A DNA stretch of 64,000 bases from assembly GCA_016648135.1 (NCBI GenBank), contig JADDOH010007964.1, positions 1 to 64,000 of the forward strand, read 5' to 3'. A program made the position numbers and the translations under genes. The notes below the pieces were generated by a model that saw only the letters and a list, made by a program, of their open reading frames with translations, did not search any database and had not been told where the DNA came from. Source of the DNA: Agrypnia vestita (lineage: Eukaryota > Arthropoda > Insecta > Trichoptera > Phryganeidae). Position 1 is the stretch's first letter. Each line of letters opens with the position of its first letter. Of this stretch, positions 21,175 to 32,464 are shown piece after piece.

Positions 21175-21345
21175 AAGAAATAGAGATGCACGGAATACAT
21201 GTCGCATCAATTTTCTAACTATTCTTAAATTAAGCTAAAAGCCTGTGCTAGAAACTAGGACTAACTGGACTTCGAATGGGACTCGAACCAACGACCACCA
21301 GATAACTAGACGAGCCTCGTGACCACTATACCAACAAACTACTCA
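21175..21345 (-). mobile_element. tRNA-derived SINE (family S1)
   Basis: Read on the minus strand: TTGGTATAGTGGTCACGAGG (A box), GGTTCGAGTCCC (B box), then TTAGTCCTAGTTTCTAGCAC and the SINE tail (ATTCCGTGCAT). One A-box base differs from the copy at 19.4 kb. Confidence 0.8.
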
Positions 21346-21485
21346 AATATGTATGTAAGATTTGTAAAAATTTTTTGATAACATTCGGCCGTCTTTGATT
21401 AAATAAAACATTTGAACCGATGAAAAAGTGTAGTCAATCGCATCGCGATATATATATTTTATTTACTTTCCATTTAATAAGACTG

Positions 21486-21517
21486 AGCCACAGCAACGTG
21501 TGGCTGGGTACAGCTAG
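21486..21517 (+). mobile_element. Helitron-like 3' terminus
   Basis: A hairpin AGCCACA...TGTGGCT (21486-21505) is followed by GGGTACAGCTAG|T, the same end (GGGTACAGCTAGT) as at 49027-49040, with a different but fully paired hairpin. The upstream extent is unclear. Confidence 0.65.
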
Positions 21518-21744
21518 TTACAAAATAAAAATTTCTGCTTCGTACGGTAGACTGAATAAAAATATATTATGGTCACAAGATTCTAAAATCAACAGTTAAA
21601 AATTTTAGAAGATTTTGGAAAAGCCTACGATGTCTGTCGAATGTGCGAGTATATAGCGGAACGTTACAGAAATAGAGGACCTTATACAGAGTGCTTCGTA
21701 CCTAGAATCAAAAACTTAGAGGAAGTCTTTTTTCGCTTCTACGT

Positions 21745-22600
21745 AGTTGAAGCTATTAACAGGATCATCGTCCAATATTTGCGATAGGTCTTTCGCGAAC
21801 GTTCTCCATTCCTTCTACCTTCAACAATTGCCTCATAATTTTCTTAACCATTCTTTCCTCGCTCATGTGTTCCACAAGACCAAACCACTTCAGCGATTCA
21901 TTCTTTATTCTATCTACCCCTTTATAGCCAGTATTACATTAATAATAATAATTATAGTAGTTTTCATTCATATTTTATTTTTTGTATTGTGTTACACTTC
22001 GACTGCCTAACTAGGGATTACCTGTTTGAAGGCAGTCGAAAAATGTGGAAGATTTTGCATGTCATCCTTGCGCAGGGGCCATGCTAATCTTCTCTTTATA
22101 GTTCCAATTTTAGTAGGTATATGTATCTACTGTCGAAGCGATTACACTTCATTCACATCAAATATGTCCATTCCTCGATTCAATCGATCAAATATTTTCT
22201 ACACATGCGCCTTAGTGACCCTATTTAGCATAATTTCATTTGTTTTTTTCAAATTCCAGGCTTAACCTCTATGCATTATAGTCGGTACCAGAACTCCGTT
22301 ATGAATCGCTAGTCTCGCTTCACGTGACAGATTCGTATTGGCCATAAAGGCATTCAGGGCACCATTTGCCTTATTTCTCGCGGTCTCCCTCCTCTCAATA
22401 TCTTTTTAGCCTTACCGTCCATAGTCAACATACCTCCCAAAGACACAAACTCGATCATTTGTTCAAGGCGTTCATTGTTCACAGTTACTTTATCACACCT
22501 TGTCACTACTTCGTCTCTTTCCAACAGGATTATTTGACTTGCTAACATTAAAAAGTTAGTCAGAAATTCACTATCGGACATGCTGGTTACCAGGAACTTA
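21745..22600 (-). pseudogene. LINE reverse transcriptase C-terminus, interrupted by U6
   Basis: Minus strand. 22600-22350 reads CDKVTVNNERLEQMIEFVSL, GGMLTMDGKAKK..., then a frameshift and LSREARLAIHNGVLVPTIMH-like sequence, the C-terminal part of an insect non-LTR RT. After the U6 insertion, 21940-21745 reads GVDRIKNESLKWFGLVEHMS, EERMVKKIMRQLLK: the conserved LRWFGHxxRM(S)EERMVKKI tail. A second copy of this tail lies at 32465-32640. Frameshifts and stops make it non-functional. ORFs 21747-22010 and 22026-22265 on the plus strand are shadows. Confidence 0.8.
22039..22140 (-). pseudogene. U6: U6 snRNA pseudogene
   Basis: The minus strand reads CGCTTCGACAGTAGATACAT, then ACTAAAATTGGAAC, then the diagnostic GAGAAGATTAGCATGGCCCC and TGCGCAAGGATGACA, GCAAAATC and TTCCACATTTTT. 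It matches U6 over its length with a few substitutions, a small insertion near the 5' end, and loss of about eight bases (GTGAAGCG-like) before the 3' end. U6 is the catalytic spliceosomal RNA; this copy is inserted in a LINE, flanked by TTACACTTC at 21992-22000 and 22142-22150, so it is a retroposed pseudogene. Confidence 0.92.
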
Positions 22601-22871
22601 ATAATAGTATTTGTATAATTTATATAGCGCCATTTTCTCGATTACTCACTTCAAGTATGCTTTACACATTTAAATTATTTTACAGAACAACTTATTGGCT
22701 AAAAAATTTCCTTACTTTATTTTCCGTATTTTATTTTTTGCGTAGTTCATAATAACAGTGAAAAATAATAGGTATTGTAGTAACGGTCTAATTCTATAGG
22801 TTTTTATACGATTTCTTCAAAAAGAATAAAATAATTTTGTGGTGACATTATAAATATAATTAATAAAAATA

Positions 22872-23106
22872 CTAGCTGTAAACCATCAAATGACGGTACT
22901 TTTAAATGTCGATTTCTAAAGAATAAGTTTGTACCTGTTTAAAAAAAAAAATAATAAAAAAAGATTATTCAAAAAAAGAATTTTTTTTGGAAACAATTTT
23001 TTTCGAAAAAGAAATTGTTAAAAAAAAATTTTAAAAAAGTTTCGGAGGTTACACGAAGTTACGCGGACGGATGAACAGACAGACAACGCAATTATTATAA
23101 TTGGGA
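22872..23106 (-). mobile_element. Helitron-like element (H2 type)
   Basis: Minus strand: A|TCCCAATTATAATAATTGCG start at 23106, CTGTCTGTTCATCC leader, long poly-purine interior, then hairpin CCGTCATTTGATGG and TTTACAGCTAG|T end at 22872. It is a complete short element with no coding capacity. Confidence 0.75.
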
Positions 23107-23190
23107 TAATTTTAGTTTGACCACTTTTAAATTGAAAATATCGACATGTTTCAGGAATAATGTTTTTTTTGTAAGGTTACAATATATACT
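23105..23190 (-). mobile_element. PLE pLTR fragment, decayed hammerhead
   Basis: Forward TTTGACCACTTTTAAATTGA, AAATATCGACATGTTTCAGG resembles 38005-38062. On the minus strand GAAACAU-GUC-GAUAU is intact but the CUGACGA box reads CUUACAA. Confidence 0.5.
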
Positions 23191-23444
23191 GACAAATTCA
23201 AAATAAAAAATCGAAGTATAGACAGAAAAAATGTAAAAATTAATATATGGGAAATTAATAAATAATAATTTTTGAGAAATAAGAAAAAGTGATATAAGCA
23301 AATTAAATATTTTAAATAATCAGGTTCTTTTTAGAAATCTTTAAAATTTGTTTTCATGTTAGTACTTAATTATTTATTCCTTTTCAATATATTTTTTAAA
23401 AATATTTTTATTGTCTATAATACTTCCATTTTTGTTTATTAATT

Positions 23445-23535
23445 GGTTAGTATATATTATCTTTGACAAAGGGACCATTTGCCCTGGAACATGTTAATAT
23501 TTTCAATGTATAATTGGTGAAAACAAAGTATATTT
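23445..23535 (+). mobile_element. PLE pLTR fragment, decayed hammerhead
   Basis: It has TTTGACAAAGGGACCATTTG, CCCTGGAACATG and TTAATATTTTCAATGTAT, the plus-oriented counterpart of 37995-38066. The core boxes are altered (UUGACAA; GGAAC). Confidence 0.5.
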
Positions 23536-23835
23536 TTTTAAACAATATTATATCTAAATTTTTAGTTGTTTTTTTATACTGTGGTAAACTGTCTGTACAG
23601 CTTCCCTTTCTTTATTCTATAGAATATCGAAAAATACATTATATAACAAGTTTTTCAACAAAAAAACAAGCATAATTTAAGTGTAATATTATTCATAATG
23701 CGTGCTCGAAGAAATCTGAAATCTGATACAAAATATGACAAACGGGCTATCTTTTGAAACTTTGAGCGCCTTAAATTAAAAAATAAATCAATTCCAAAAT
23801 TCAATACCTGTCCTATTTCCATTTAGCAAGAGACA

Positions 23836-24039
23836 ATGTATCAAACACCGCTTTATTTATGTCCCTCAAAATCAAAGCCGGTTATGCCCCCGTATTCAAG
23901 TCGGTCCGCTAAACCTCGGCTTTGGGCCAAGACCGAGCATCGGCGCCGGCCAGCGCGGCCGAATTCCGGGGGGTTTAATGAGGGTTGGGCCTCTGTGAAT
24001 GCGACAGGTAAATGTGTCATATGTTGGGCCTTTTTTTGA
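23836..24039. other. GC-rich block, exon-like, unrecognised
   Basis: The block 23870-24010 is sharply GC-richer than its surroundings and is open on both strands (67 codons +, 74 codons -). On the plus strand it ends at GCGACAG|GTAAATG, a plausible splice donor. On the minus strand the frame reads NPPEFGRAGRRRCSVLAQSR and ends at a stop. I cannot decide between a host exon and a transposon remnant. Confidence 0.25.
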
Positions 24040-24079
24040 ATTTGAATACACACGAGTTTAAATAATGCCAGAAACAAAA

Positions 24080-25200
24080 TGATATATGTTCGACTGGCAG
24101 GATGTTAGGAAGCAGGGGTCGGAAACCATTTTAGTTGATTATTCCCGATAATAATAAATGCGTTGTCCGTCCGTAACTTCCTAGAATCAAATACCAATTT
24201 ATAATGCCAAAATGTAAAACTACCCAAATGCAGAAACACTATATTTATAAAGCCATTTACTACAACAATAACTTACCTATCTAGATACACTGCATCAGTA
24301 ACCTCTCACAGCAAAACAAAAAAAATAAAATTTTCCAAAAATCAAACATAAATTCATAAATCATTTAAACCTATCGCTTTTTTCAAAATACTTCAGTACT
24401 TCATTATCAATTTACCTTTCTTACCGTATTAATAAATAAGTCACATATGTACCTATATATTATAATAAGAAATAAGAACTGTGACTCCCTCATTAGACTC
24501 AAGAGCTTCTCTTCACTGATGAGGTCTGTGTGACTATAAAGCATTTTAAAAAAATGTTAATTTGATATGTAAATATATGAGAATTGTATTTGTACCATAT
24601 ATTAAACCTCATTCCGTTTTCAAAATTGTTGTTATTAAATTAAATGAAAACATTGACATCGTTGTAAGGCTGGACATTCATTGCAAATGCACATTTCTGC
24701 GTTTTTGTTGAAAATGTCGATTTATTATTCATTTATATCAGAATATAAATATGTTAGACTGCATTTTTTAGAATGATAACTATTCTTATATAAAAGTAAT
24801 AAACTGAACATTATAAAACATAATTTCATTAATATTCAAAAATAAAAATTCGAAAGTATGAAGTATGTGACGCATTTTTAAAATCAGATTCCTTTTTCAT
24901 AAAAAATCATTGTAAACATATTTTTATGCCAAATTTGACATTAGTTAGAAGTATTATTATATTATATCATGGAAAACAATTGATAAAAAAGCTTTGGTTA
25001 TTTATAATATTTTATTTGTTATCGACAATTTTTATAATTTCTAGAATTTCTAATCCCACTTCATTTGTATGAAACATTGAAAATATCAAAAAAATGCTTT
25101 ATTTCTAATAGATGATTGGACATTTCGGAAAATTTAATAAAAGTCATTGAATGAAAAGTCATTGGCGATTATGTAGTTTTCAAATATGTAAAATTAGTTG
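24080..25200. other. AT-rich sequence without genes
   Basis: No ORF of 60 codons, no recognised repeat and no structured RNA were found by eye. Confidence 0.6.
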
Positions 25201-25204
25201 CATT

Positions 25205-25425
25205 TATAACGTATATATACAACTTTCAAAATTTGATAGATGTGTGGTTGTTCTGGGGTGGAATCGATGAACGTTGCATTGTGTTAAGTGATCTCTTAAG
25301 TCAGCTAGGACAGATCGTAAGCCCTGTGAACGTTCAATGACGACTTTGCTTTCATTCATGCTTTCCTTTATAAATTAATAGCTTCGCCTGTGCGAGACAT
25401 TTATAAATTACCTTAATTAATGTTT
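25205..25425 (-). mobile_element. FB1 repeat, inverse-oriented fragment
   Basis: It reads ACAACTTTCAAAATTTGATA, GTGGAATCGATGAACGTTGC, TAAGTGATCTCTTAAGTCAG, TCGTAAGCCCTGTGAAC and AATAGCTTCGCCTGTGCGAG, then TTAATTAA. It is one arm plus part of the middle. Confidence 0.75.
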
Positions 25426-25449
25426 CGTTTTGATTAATTCAAAATAAGA

Positions 25450-25731
25450 ATGTTTGAAATTAAAACAAAAATGGTTTTTGACCTCTACCGGGGGTCGCGG
25501 AAAGTGTGGGCGACCTATCCCGACATTGTGTGGAGATCAGTTATGATACGAAACAGGGACCAAAGGAGGATAACTGAATGTGACAAACACACACACAGAC
25601 GCGCACACCAACACACGCGCGCTGATCTGGTCCCCGATGTTCGTGTTGGGCCACAAATAAAAATCGAAGTGTGCTGTACGATTTTTGGGGCACTAGATCA
25701 AAGTGTGGGGCGAGGTATTTTTTTTAAATAG
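25450..25731 (+). CDS. ORF over a (CA)n tract, doubtful
   Basis: A 93-codon frame with a His/Thr-rich segment produced by a (CA)n-like stretch near 25585-25620. The first part (FDLYRGSRKVWATYPDIVWR) looks more protein-like. No family is recognised; it is possibly the edge of a transposon ORF. Confidence 0.15.
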   Translation: MFEIKTKMVFDLYRGSRKVWATYPDIVWRSVMIRNRDQRRITECDKHTHRRAHQHTRADLVPDVRVGPQIKIEVCCTIFGALDQSVGRGIFFK

Positions 25732-25744
25732 AGATGAGAACGCA

Positions 25745-25800
25745 TCAATTTATTTATTTATTTAACGCCCTTATGAGCTCTTACAAAATATAAAATAAAA
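25745..25800 (-). mobile_element. LINE 3' tail (hairpin type)
   Basis: Minus strand: TTGTAAGAGCTCATAAGGGC, GTTAAATAAATAAATAAAT, the jockey-like arrangement of a short GC hairpin followed by (AAAT)n. Confidence 0.45.
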
Positions 25801-28390
25801 AATCACATAAGACATATATGAAGTTGAAAAGATTCAAGAACATATAATAGATTTGTGTAAATTTAGATTTTTTTTTTTTCATATATATTTTTTTTTGATA
25901 CTTATTACATTACACATGCCAACTGCCTTCAATATTTGATAATAATTTTATTTTGTAATGAAGATTATAGTGTAGGTCATTATCGAGCATTGCATTTTTA
26001 CAAGTGATACATGATATGTAATTATAAATTAATGTAAGTTTAGGTACATAGCTTTAATATATATTCTTTTAGCTTGTACTTTTTTGAAGCCAATGAAGTT
26101 TTTTTGTCTTGAATATACGTACTATACATATCGACAAAATTTCTATGAAGGGATTTAGATTATTGAGGAGGTGACAAATTTATCTTCTATGTTTTCTCAT
26201 GGAAAATTGAAACTGAAAAAGGTTATTAAAGCTAAATTTTTGGGGTAAGTTGAGTTCACATATTTCAACCGTCACAAATTGCTGCGGTCAATGGTTGAAA
26301 GAATTTGATATGGCCGCGCACCTAGACAATTCAATTCTCAACCAAATACCACCCTTTTATTTATTTGTAATGACTTTCACGTTTCAAAAATGTAAAAGTT
26401 CAATGTGGAGTATCAAAATAAAAAAACTTAATAAAATATACATAGGTACTTAAAAAGCAAGTTCGATGATATAAAAAGTGCCAGGGTGGCACTCTGGCTC
26501 GAAAATAAGTGGCAGGACGATGGCCAAGCTTGTATCAGGGGTAAAATTATAGGTTAGAAAATAGGGGATAAGAGAGATTCTTGAATTAGAGCAACTACTT
26601 TAACATATACAAAGATATCAATGAAAGCAGCTTCCAAAAATCTTCATAAAACCAGAGAAACAATTATTATGGTGTGTCTTCCTCATCTAAAATGAGCTGG
26701 GATAAATAGCAACCGAGACTTGAAAAGCAGATTGTGTGTTGATTGGTCAGTAAGTACTGAAGCGGTGCAAGAAGAAGATATAAGCTTGTTGAGGCTTTGG
26801 GTCTTCGATGTTGTTAGGATAAGGATACGAAAATGAGTGGGATTCTTCAACTCTTATATCCCTTTTTTTCTCTCAGTGAAAGTAGGTCATTTCTTAGTAT
26901 TATAATCCTTTGGACTGCTTAAATAGTATAAACATTTAAGCTTCACTTCATTTAAGTTCAGTATGATATATAGTATGAGAGCTCTTTAAATTCTGGAAGA
27001 GAGATCTTTTCCAGAATTTAATCTGTCTATCTTATTTAAGATCAACAACTCCCTCTTCTTCATTATTATTATTATTTAAAGGTAAATATCTCAACTCCAT
27101 ACCGATAGATTGCATGGTTCATTGTGTCGTGCTTGTAAAGAACAAACTCACCAGCTCATATTTCTTCTCTAAGCAAGCTACGTCCAGTTTAGTCTCCTCG
27201 ATTTCTTAATTCTTCGTAACGAGTCAAGATTTTAATGGAACTTGATGCAAAATTCTGACTAGGCCATCACGTAATTAGTAGTTCCTTACATTGTGACCGC
27301 CTTTGACTCTGTTCTCATAAATTTTCTAATACCTACTGCTTTTAGTATCACATATTACAATTCCTTCTCACTTCTCTTCTTGGTAGCTAAAACATATTTC
27401 ACATTGATGTATTTGCTGTTTTGTTTAAAACTTTTTTAGATTATTCAGCATTATATACAAATTTTGGATTAAAAAGTACAAGTTTTTAGAAGTATATCGA
27501 AGATGTATTTATTATTTGAGAAGCGCTGATATGGAGGACAAAAGGTGAATCTGGCGACAATGGTTGCATTCATCCTTTTAATTCTATGCAACGTGTTCTA
27601 TAACTTCACACCTATTGGTTATAAACAAATCACTTGTACAGCACTTCGGAAGTTGTGTCAAATCAAAAAAGATTAATTTATTTTTGGTAAATACGTATTG
27701 GGCTGTTTGTAGAGTTGTTGTGTACAACCGTAGTGAATAACTGATTGTAACAAGGCAGGAAATAAATTCTGCGAATTTATCGGTTATTAGTTTATTAATC
27801 GAATTGTAATTTTATCATTCTTTATTCATTCATATTTTTTCTATATAGAAGTACCCTAGCGCTTTAAAATATATTGTATTGTAATAAATACGAAGATAAT
27901 ATTGCTGTAAAATTTTTTAAGTCAACAAATTAATTCATGAAAGAAAGTGAGTTTGTTAACATATTACGACAATGTCAGGACTATCACATTTTTCACCGTC
28001 ACTTAATAATGGTACTTAAAAAAATGATTTCGTTTACATATATATGTATGCGTGTTATTCTTCTTTGGAATATATAAAAAACACGTACTATGATGTATAC
28101 CCTGTTTTGGAACATATCTGGATAGAATGCGCCTGAGTCTCTTATCGGTGAACTTATCCAATACATGAAATATGCATACCTCATTCACTTTGATGGCTAA
28201 CTTTATGGTGTGATACATTTCGTCGCATAATGTGCGCGCATTACGTTGCTTCAAATAATTACAAATGCGATCAATTCTAAGATATTTTAGGAAAATAGTT
28301 CTCAAAGTGATCTTCGAATGCCCTTCAAATTACGTTTTATTTAAAAAACTTTTCAAGATTTGTTCTTGTCTAAGTAATATTATGGCTTTC
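25801..28390. other. No recognised gene
   Basis: The stretch is mainly AT-rich. A small inverted repeat GCCAG...CTGGC lies at 26470-26495. ORFs at 26250-26453 and 28003-28305 have no motif. A (TTA)n tract lies at 27062-27076. Part of 25801-26200 may be the 3' UTR of the minus-strand LINE tail. Confidence 0.5.
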
Positions 28391-28400
28391 ATGGCATAGA

Positions 28401-28682
28401 TTGCATGCACACCTCGAAATGTACGGTTTGTTTATCGCGGCAAATATAAAGTTACGAATAATTTTAATTTGTGCATGCAATTCTGGGGTGTTGGCAGCCG
28501 ACAGGCAGTATAGCGGACCGAAGAACGACACAACGGCGCCTCACCTGGAGAATTTGGTAATAAGTAAACTGCCCCATCTAGAAATTTTAAAGTTAAAATT
28601 TCCCCTTAGAGAACCTAGAGCCAGAATAAAATCAAGGAACTTGTTTGGGAAATCTACTAAAAAATCAATCATAACGCAATGA
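28401..28682 (+). CDS. Small ORF, possible secreted peptide exon
   Basis: This 93-codon ORF has a hydrophobic N-terminal stretch (LFIAANIKLRIILICACNSG, followed by VLAADRQ) that could act as a signal peptide with cleavage after an Ala. A basic C-terminal part follows (REPRARIKSRNLFGKSTKKS). Base composition is higher in GC than the flanks. I recognise no peptide family. The Gly-Lys within LFGKSTKK resembles an amidation context but is not followed by a second basic residue. It may be a real small gene or exon, or a chance ORF. Confidence 0.3.
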   Translation: MHAHLEMYGLFIAANIKLRIILICACNSGVLAADRQYSGPKNDTTAPHLENLVISKLPHLEILKLKFPLREPRARIKSRNLFGKSTKKSIITQ

Positions 28683-29020
28683 AAAAAAATCTTATTCAAA
28701 AACAATCTAGGTATATATACTTTTAAATGTTATAAAAATACCCTTTTATAACTTAATTTAATGTTCGTTACATTTTATTTTTCATACATTTAACTATTCT
28801 AATGTAATGCCACTAACTACATTAATAATAGGTATAAATAAAATATGTATTAACAATGCCCCCCTTTTTTAACACGAGAATTAAATTTTCTTTTAAAAGT
28901 GGGTAAACGTTAATATACTAATTAACACACTCATGTATAATATAATTAAATAATTAAAAAAAGAGTTATAAAAATATTTTTTTATAAATTAAAACACGAC
29001 TTTCGTCCGGCGTATAGCGA

Positions 29021-29654
29021 TTGATATTAATTTCCTGTCGCCTGACTTTCGTATGTATCATTATGTTCAAAGGTCTCGAAGGTTCTGTGCCCTACGCCAT
29101 CTGTTGTTCCCCTTTCATCACGGGGCACGATGATTTAGGGCCCCAAATCCAAGCGCGAGGGCCATATCTGTCTTGCATTGAACTTGATTTTTCAAAATGG
29201 ACCCTTGCTCTTAATGGACCTCGAGGAATTCGTCAATCTCGTGCCGTGTCGTCTATAGGAAGCGATGATACCTAACGTTAGAGGTTATTTTGAAAAATGC
29301 ACCACGGCGTCGTCGTTTTGAAAGAGAGACGTCACATTTTTTCATCGGTTGACAGACGAAATGTCAAAAAGAGGGTTTGAATTGTTAATGGCTTGGTTCC
29401 TGTCGGGTTGTGTAACAAATTGGCTATTAATACTTAAGTATAAGTGACAAATTGATCGGTCATTTGTTTTGAATAGAAGCGTTGGCCTTTCAAAAATTTT
29501 GGTTCACGAGTTCAGGACACAATTTTCTAAATCAGTCATTGGTAAGGACCTTAATATAAGAGCAGTTTTTGTAACTATCTTACCATTATACCTACGCTTC
29601 TCTTTGGCGGTAGGCAGAAAAAATGGCGCCCCACACATTTACATCTTCTCGTGA
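29021..29654 (+). other. GC-richer unassigned stretch with two short ORFs
   Basis: ORFs 29021-29275 (84 codons) and 29469-29654 (61 codons) lie in sequence less AT-rich than the average here. Neither has a motif I can name. This could be old transposon sequence or unique sequence. Confidence 0.25.
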
Positions 29655-30439
29655 ATGCTCGTCAATTGAGATAAGAAAAAATACGAGAAAAACATACTCA
29701 AAACACTAATACACCACAAATATACGACACGACAAATAACGAACAAAAATCTAGAAATAATGAAAACAAATAATCTTTATGGAGACAAGACCAAACAGTA
29801 TGAAATTCCAAAGCGATTTTTTTCCTTTTCCTTTTATTCCCTACATTCACCCTCCTTTCGATATTTTTCTCAGCGCTTTAAATTTTATCGAACATACCAA
29901 CATCACATTCACTATCTACACCATTGTTTTTGTCTCTTCAGTGCTGGTAGTAATTTTGTACAATTGTAAATATACCCACCAATTTTTTACTCATAAATTA
30001 TTATGACTAGTAAAAAAGTACACACTTAATTAGGAAGTAATTATTTTTAGTTAATTGCACAATATTCATACCCCATTTTGGTGCTTCATCCCAACAGAGT
30101 CCGAAAGGTCAATCATTATTAAAATGTTGGTCAATGTTCGGTCTATAAGGCATATGATTTCGAATATTTATTTCTCTAAGCGAGGGTTGGGATGGTACGT
30201 GCGGACAAATATTTATAAGTATGCGTCATTTTAGAAGAAAAATTAGTGCCGATTAAATATTTTTCTGGCCATTATTCTGATGTAGAACTTGAGGACGCCT
30301 AGAATTTTATCTGCAAAGATTCACCAACCATTGCAAGGCTACTACTACTCGACCTTCTTTCGCCATTATCCATCTTTTCTTAGATATATACCATCCTTTG
30401 AGCTTGCAGATTTATTTTTACATCATCATTTCAATAAAT

Positions 30440-30690
30440 CTATATATACTAAGTTATCATGGGAAGGACTGTAGATATCTATAGCATAGACAATTCGAAT
30501 ATATGAAAGAAATTGATTTGGAATATATTTACAACTTTCAATAATTTTGATAATGTATGGATGTTCTTACGGTGGAATTGGTGGAATTGGAATTGTGTTA
30601 CGTGATAACTCGGCCATCTTGTAAAGATTATTTTTCCCTTATAAATAGCTTCGTCTCTGTGAGGATTCTATAGTTTAACTTAATTAATTC
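30440..30690 (-). mobile_element. FB1 repeat, inverse-oriented fragment
   Basis: It contains GGGAAGGACTGTAGATATCT, CTTACGGTGGAATTGGTGGA, GTGTTACGTGATAACTCGG, AATAGCTTCGTCTCTGTGAG and TTAATTAATTC, in FB1 order. The arm palindrome has mutated. Confidence 0.7.
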
Positions 30691-30949
30691 GAAATAATCG
30701 TTGTTTATTTTAGGAATTGGTAAGGCAGCTGATGTTCTCGAAGAATTGCTGTATTCGAGACAGATATATTGCATTTTATTTTGATTAAGTATACTATAGA
30801 AGGAAGTTATTATAATTTTTTACAACGTTGCAGTAAAACATCGTCCAATGCTATTATGCACTGCGTCTCTTCTCGTCCGCGTCTCCAATTAAAGGGCTGA
30901 AGTATTGATGACTTTACTGGGCATAATTTCCGTAATATAAGATGCATTT

Positions 30950-31147
30950 ATGGTATGCATCGTTAAACGATTAGGTGGTGCAGCAGACGATCGGCTTAAT
31001 AATGCATCGAGCGTGTTTATATTCCTTTCGATACAGGGATTGCATCAAGCCGGAAGATCAACCCTCAAGTTGCAGGCAATTACAATAATTTCAGAGATAG
31101 GTCCTTATATTGGTGCCCCAGGCATTCTTGAGGTGAATATCAAATGA
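30950..31147 (+). CDS. Short ORF, possible exon
   Basis: A 65-codon frame reading GLHQAGRSTLKLQAITIISE over its second half. The piece 31038-31130 is bounded by CGATACAG and GAG|GTGAAT, which could be acceptor and donor. There is no recognised family and the splice signals are ordinary, so this stays a weak candidate. Confidence 0.2.
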   Translation: MVCIVKRLGGAADDRLNNASSVFIFLSIQGLHQAGRSTLKLQAITIISEIGPYIGAPGILEVNIK

Positions 31148-31370
31148 TAAAATGATTATTTCAATCATAAATTAGAATTCGATTCCACATATTTCGCCTT
31201 ATGCCCCCATAAGGCGAAAAGCGTCTCACAAAAATTAAACTTAAAATGAAGTAAAAACTAGTAGAACTAAAAAATGTGTTTTAATATAAATAAAATTAAC
31301 TTAGTTTAACACTATATTATTTATTGAATTGGCGTTAACTTTGTGGAATGACATTATAATTATATATAAA

Positions 31371-31522
31371 TAGATCACTTGTCTAAGACCACTAATGAGT
31401 TTAAGACTACACGACTAGTTTCGACAACTACCGATGTTGTCATCAACGGATGATGATATAAACTCATTTATATACTAGTCGTGTAGTCTTAAACTCATTA
31501 GTGGTCTTAGACAAGTAATCTA
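31371..31522 (-). mobile_element. PLE-like palindrome around a mutated hammerhead
   Basis: Arms 31371-31419 and 31474-31522 are inverted repeats matching at 48 of 49 positions. Between them, on the minus strand, lies UUGAUGA (31446-31440), stem II with CAAC/GUUG and GAAA (31422-31419). The core C of CUGAUGA is U. The arms extend the helix that would close the ribozyme. Confidence 0.6.
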
Positions 31523-31565
31523 TTTATGTATACTTAGTTTAACACCACTTATATTATTCTTCAAG

Positions 31566-31630
31566 GAGAATCTTAGATTCCTCAGGAAGAATCTGAGATT
31601 CTCCCTGAAGAAGCTAAGATCGTAGCGAAA
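31566..31630 (+). ncRNA. Hammerhead core preceded by a hairpin
   Basis: CUGAAGA (31605-31611), stem II GCUA/UAGC with a six-base loop, GAAA (31627-31630). Just before it, 31566-31604 forms a near-perfect hairpin (GGAGAATCT...AGATTCTCC). No matching stem I is seen downstream. TTAGTTTAACACCACTT upstream at about 31534-31552 resembles the PLE leader at 38000 and 60833. Confidence 0.55.
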
Positions 31631-31654
31631 CCTGGTTTGATTTAAAAATAAATA

Positions 31655-32213
31655 AAAACTAACCCATAAAAACCAAGTTTTTATTTTACTCCCTTTCTTT
31701 TTAAATTAAGTTTACCATCACGTAATAATTGATTGACTGAAAAAAAAATATGTCTAGACAAATATCTACGTCAAAAATCTCTAAAAATATCTCTTTATTA
31801 TTTGATTTCTTCCCAAAGAACCGAAGTGTGCTGTCATCTATGAACCAATTGCCATAAAGATTTCGAAATTCGTAGGGAAGTACTTATTATACCTAACGAC
31901 GGAGTAATTCAAATTTTAAATATTCCGTGACGTTATCGGGCCGCCGGCGCCATTGGTAGTAATCGAACTTTTGTAATGATTCCAATTTGAAAAAACCATT
32001 AAAATTTCTAAAAATCCAAAATTATGCTATAAGAATAATTATTATTATTTTTTAACTAAAATTTGAGAGATAATTTTTATAGTCGCCACGAGTCTGCTTG
32101 TAAAGTGTCAGCTCGATTGGATCACGGGAAAATGGTTAAAAATCGACCCAAAGTTTTTTAGTCAAGAAAACAAGCAAGCAGACGCCACGAGTTTAAAGAA
32201 AGGAAGTAATAAG
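31655..32213 (-). mobile_element. FB3 repeat, copy B (long form)
   Basis: It starts AACCCATAAAAACCAAGTTT plus ACTCCCTTTC and ends CAAGCAAGCAGACGCCACGA and GAAAGGAAGTAAT. The interior includes CGGGCCGCCGGCGCCATTGG, as in copy E (58446-58770). Inverted relative to copy A. Confidence 0.7.
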
Positions 32214-32464
32214 TGGTGTTTAACTAAGTTAGTTTTATTTACATAAATTATAATGTATCACCACCAAGTGTTTGCTTCCTTCAGAAATTGTGTTTTTATT
32301 TTCATATGTGTGATTATGGAGTTCTTTAAACTTACCTTCGAAACAATTGTTAAAATTTCAATTACTTATGGAGCAGAATAATTTTTATAATTAATAAAGG
32401 CGCTTGCGTAGAAAATCTTTGATCTATAGAGTGAGGAATTAACAAATTAGAAGTGAATGTAATG

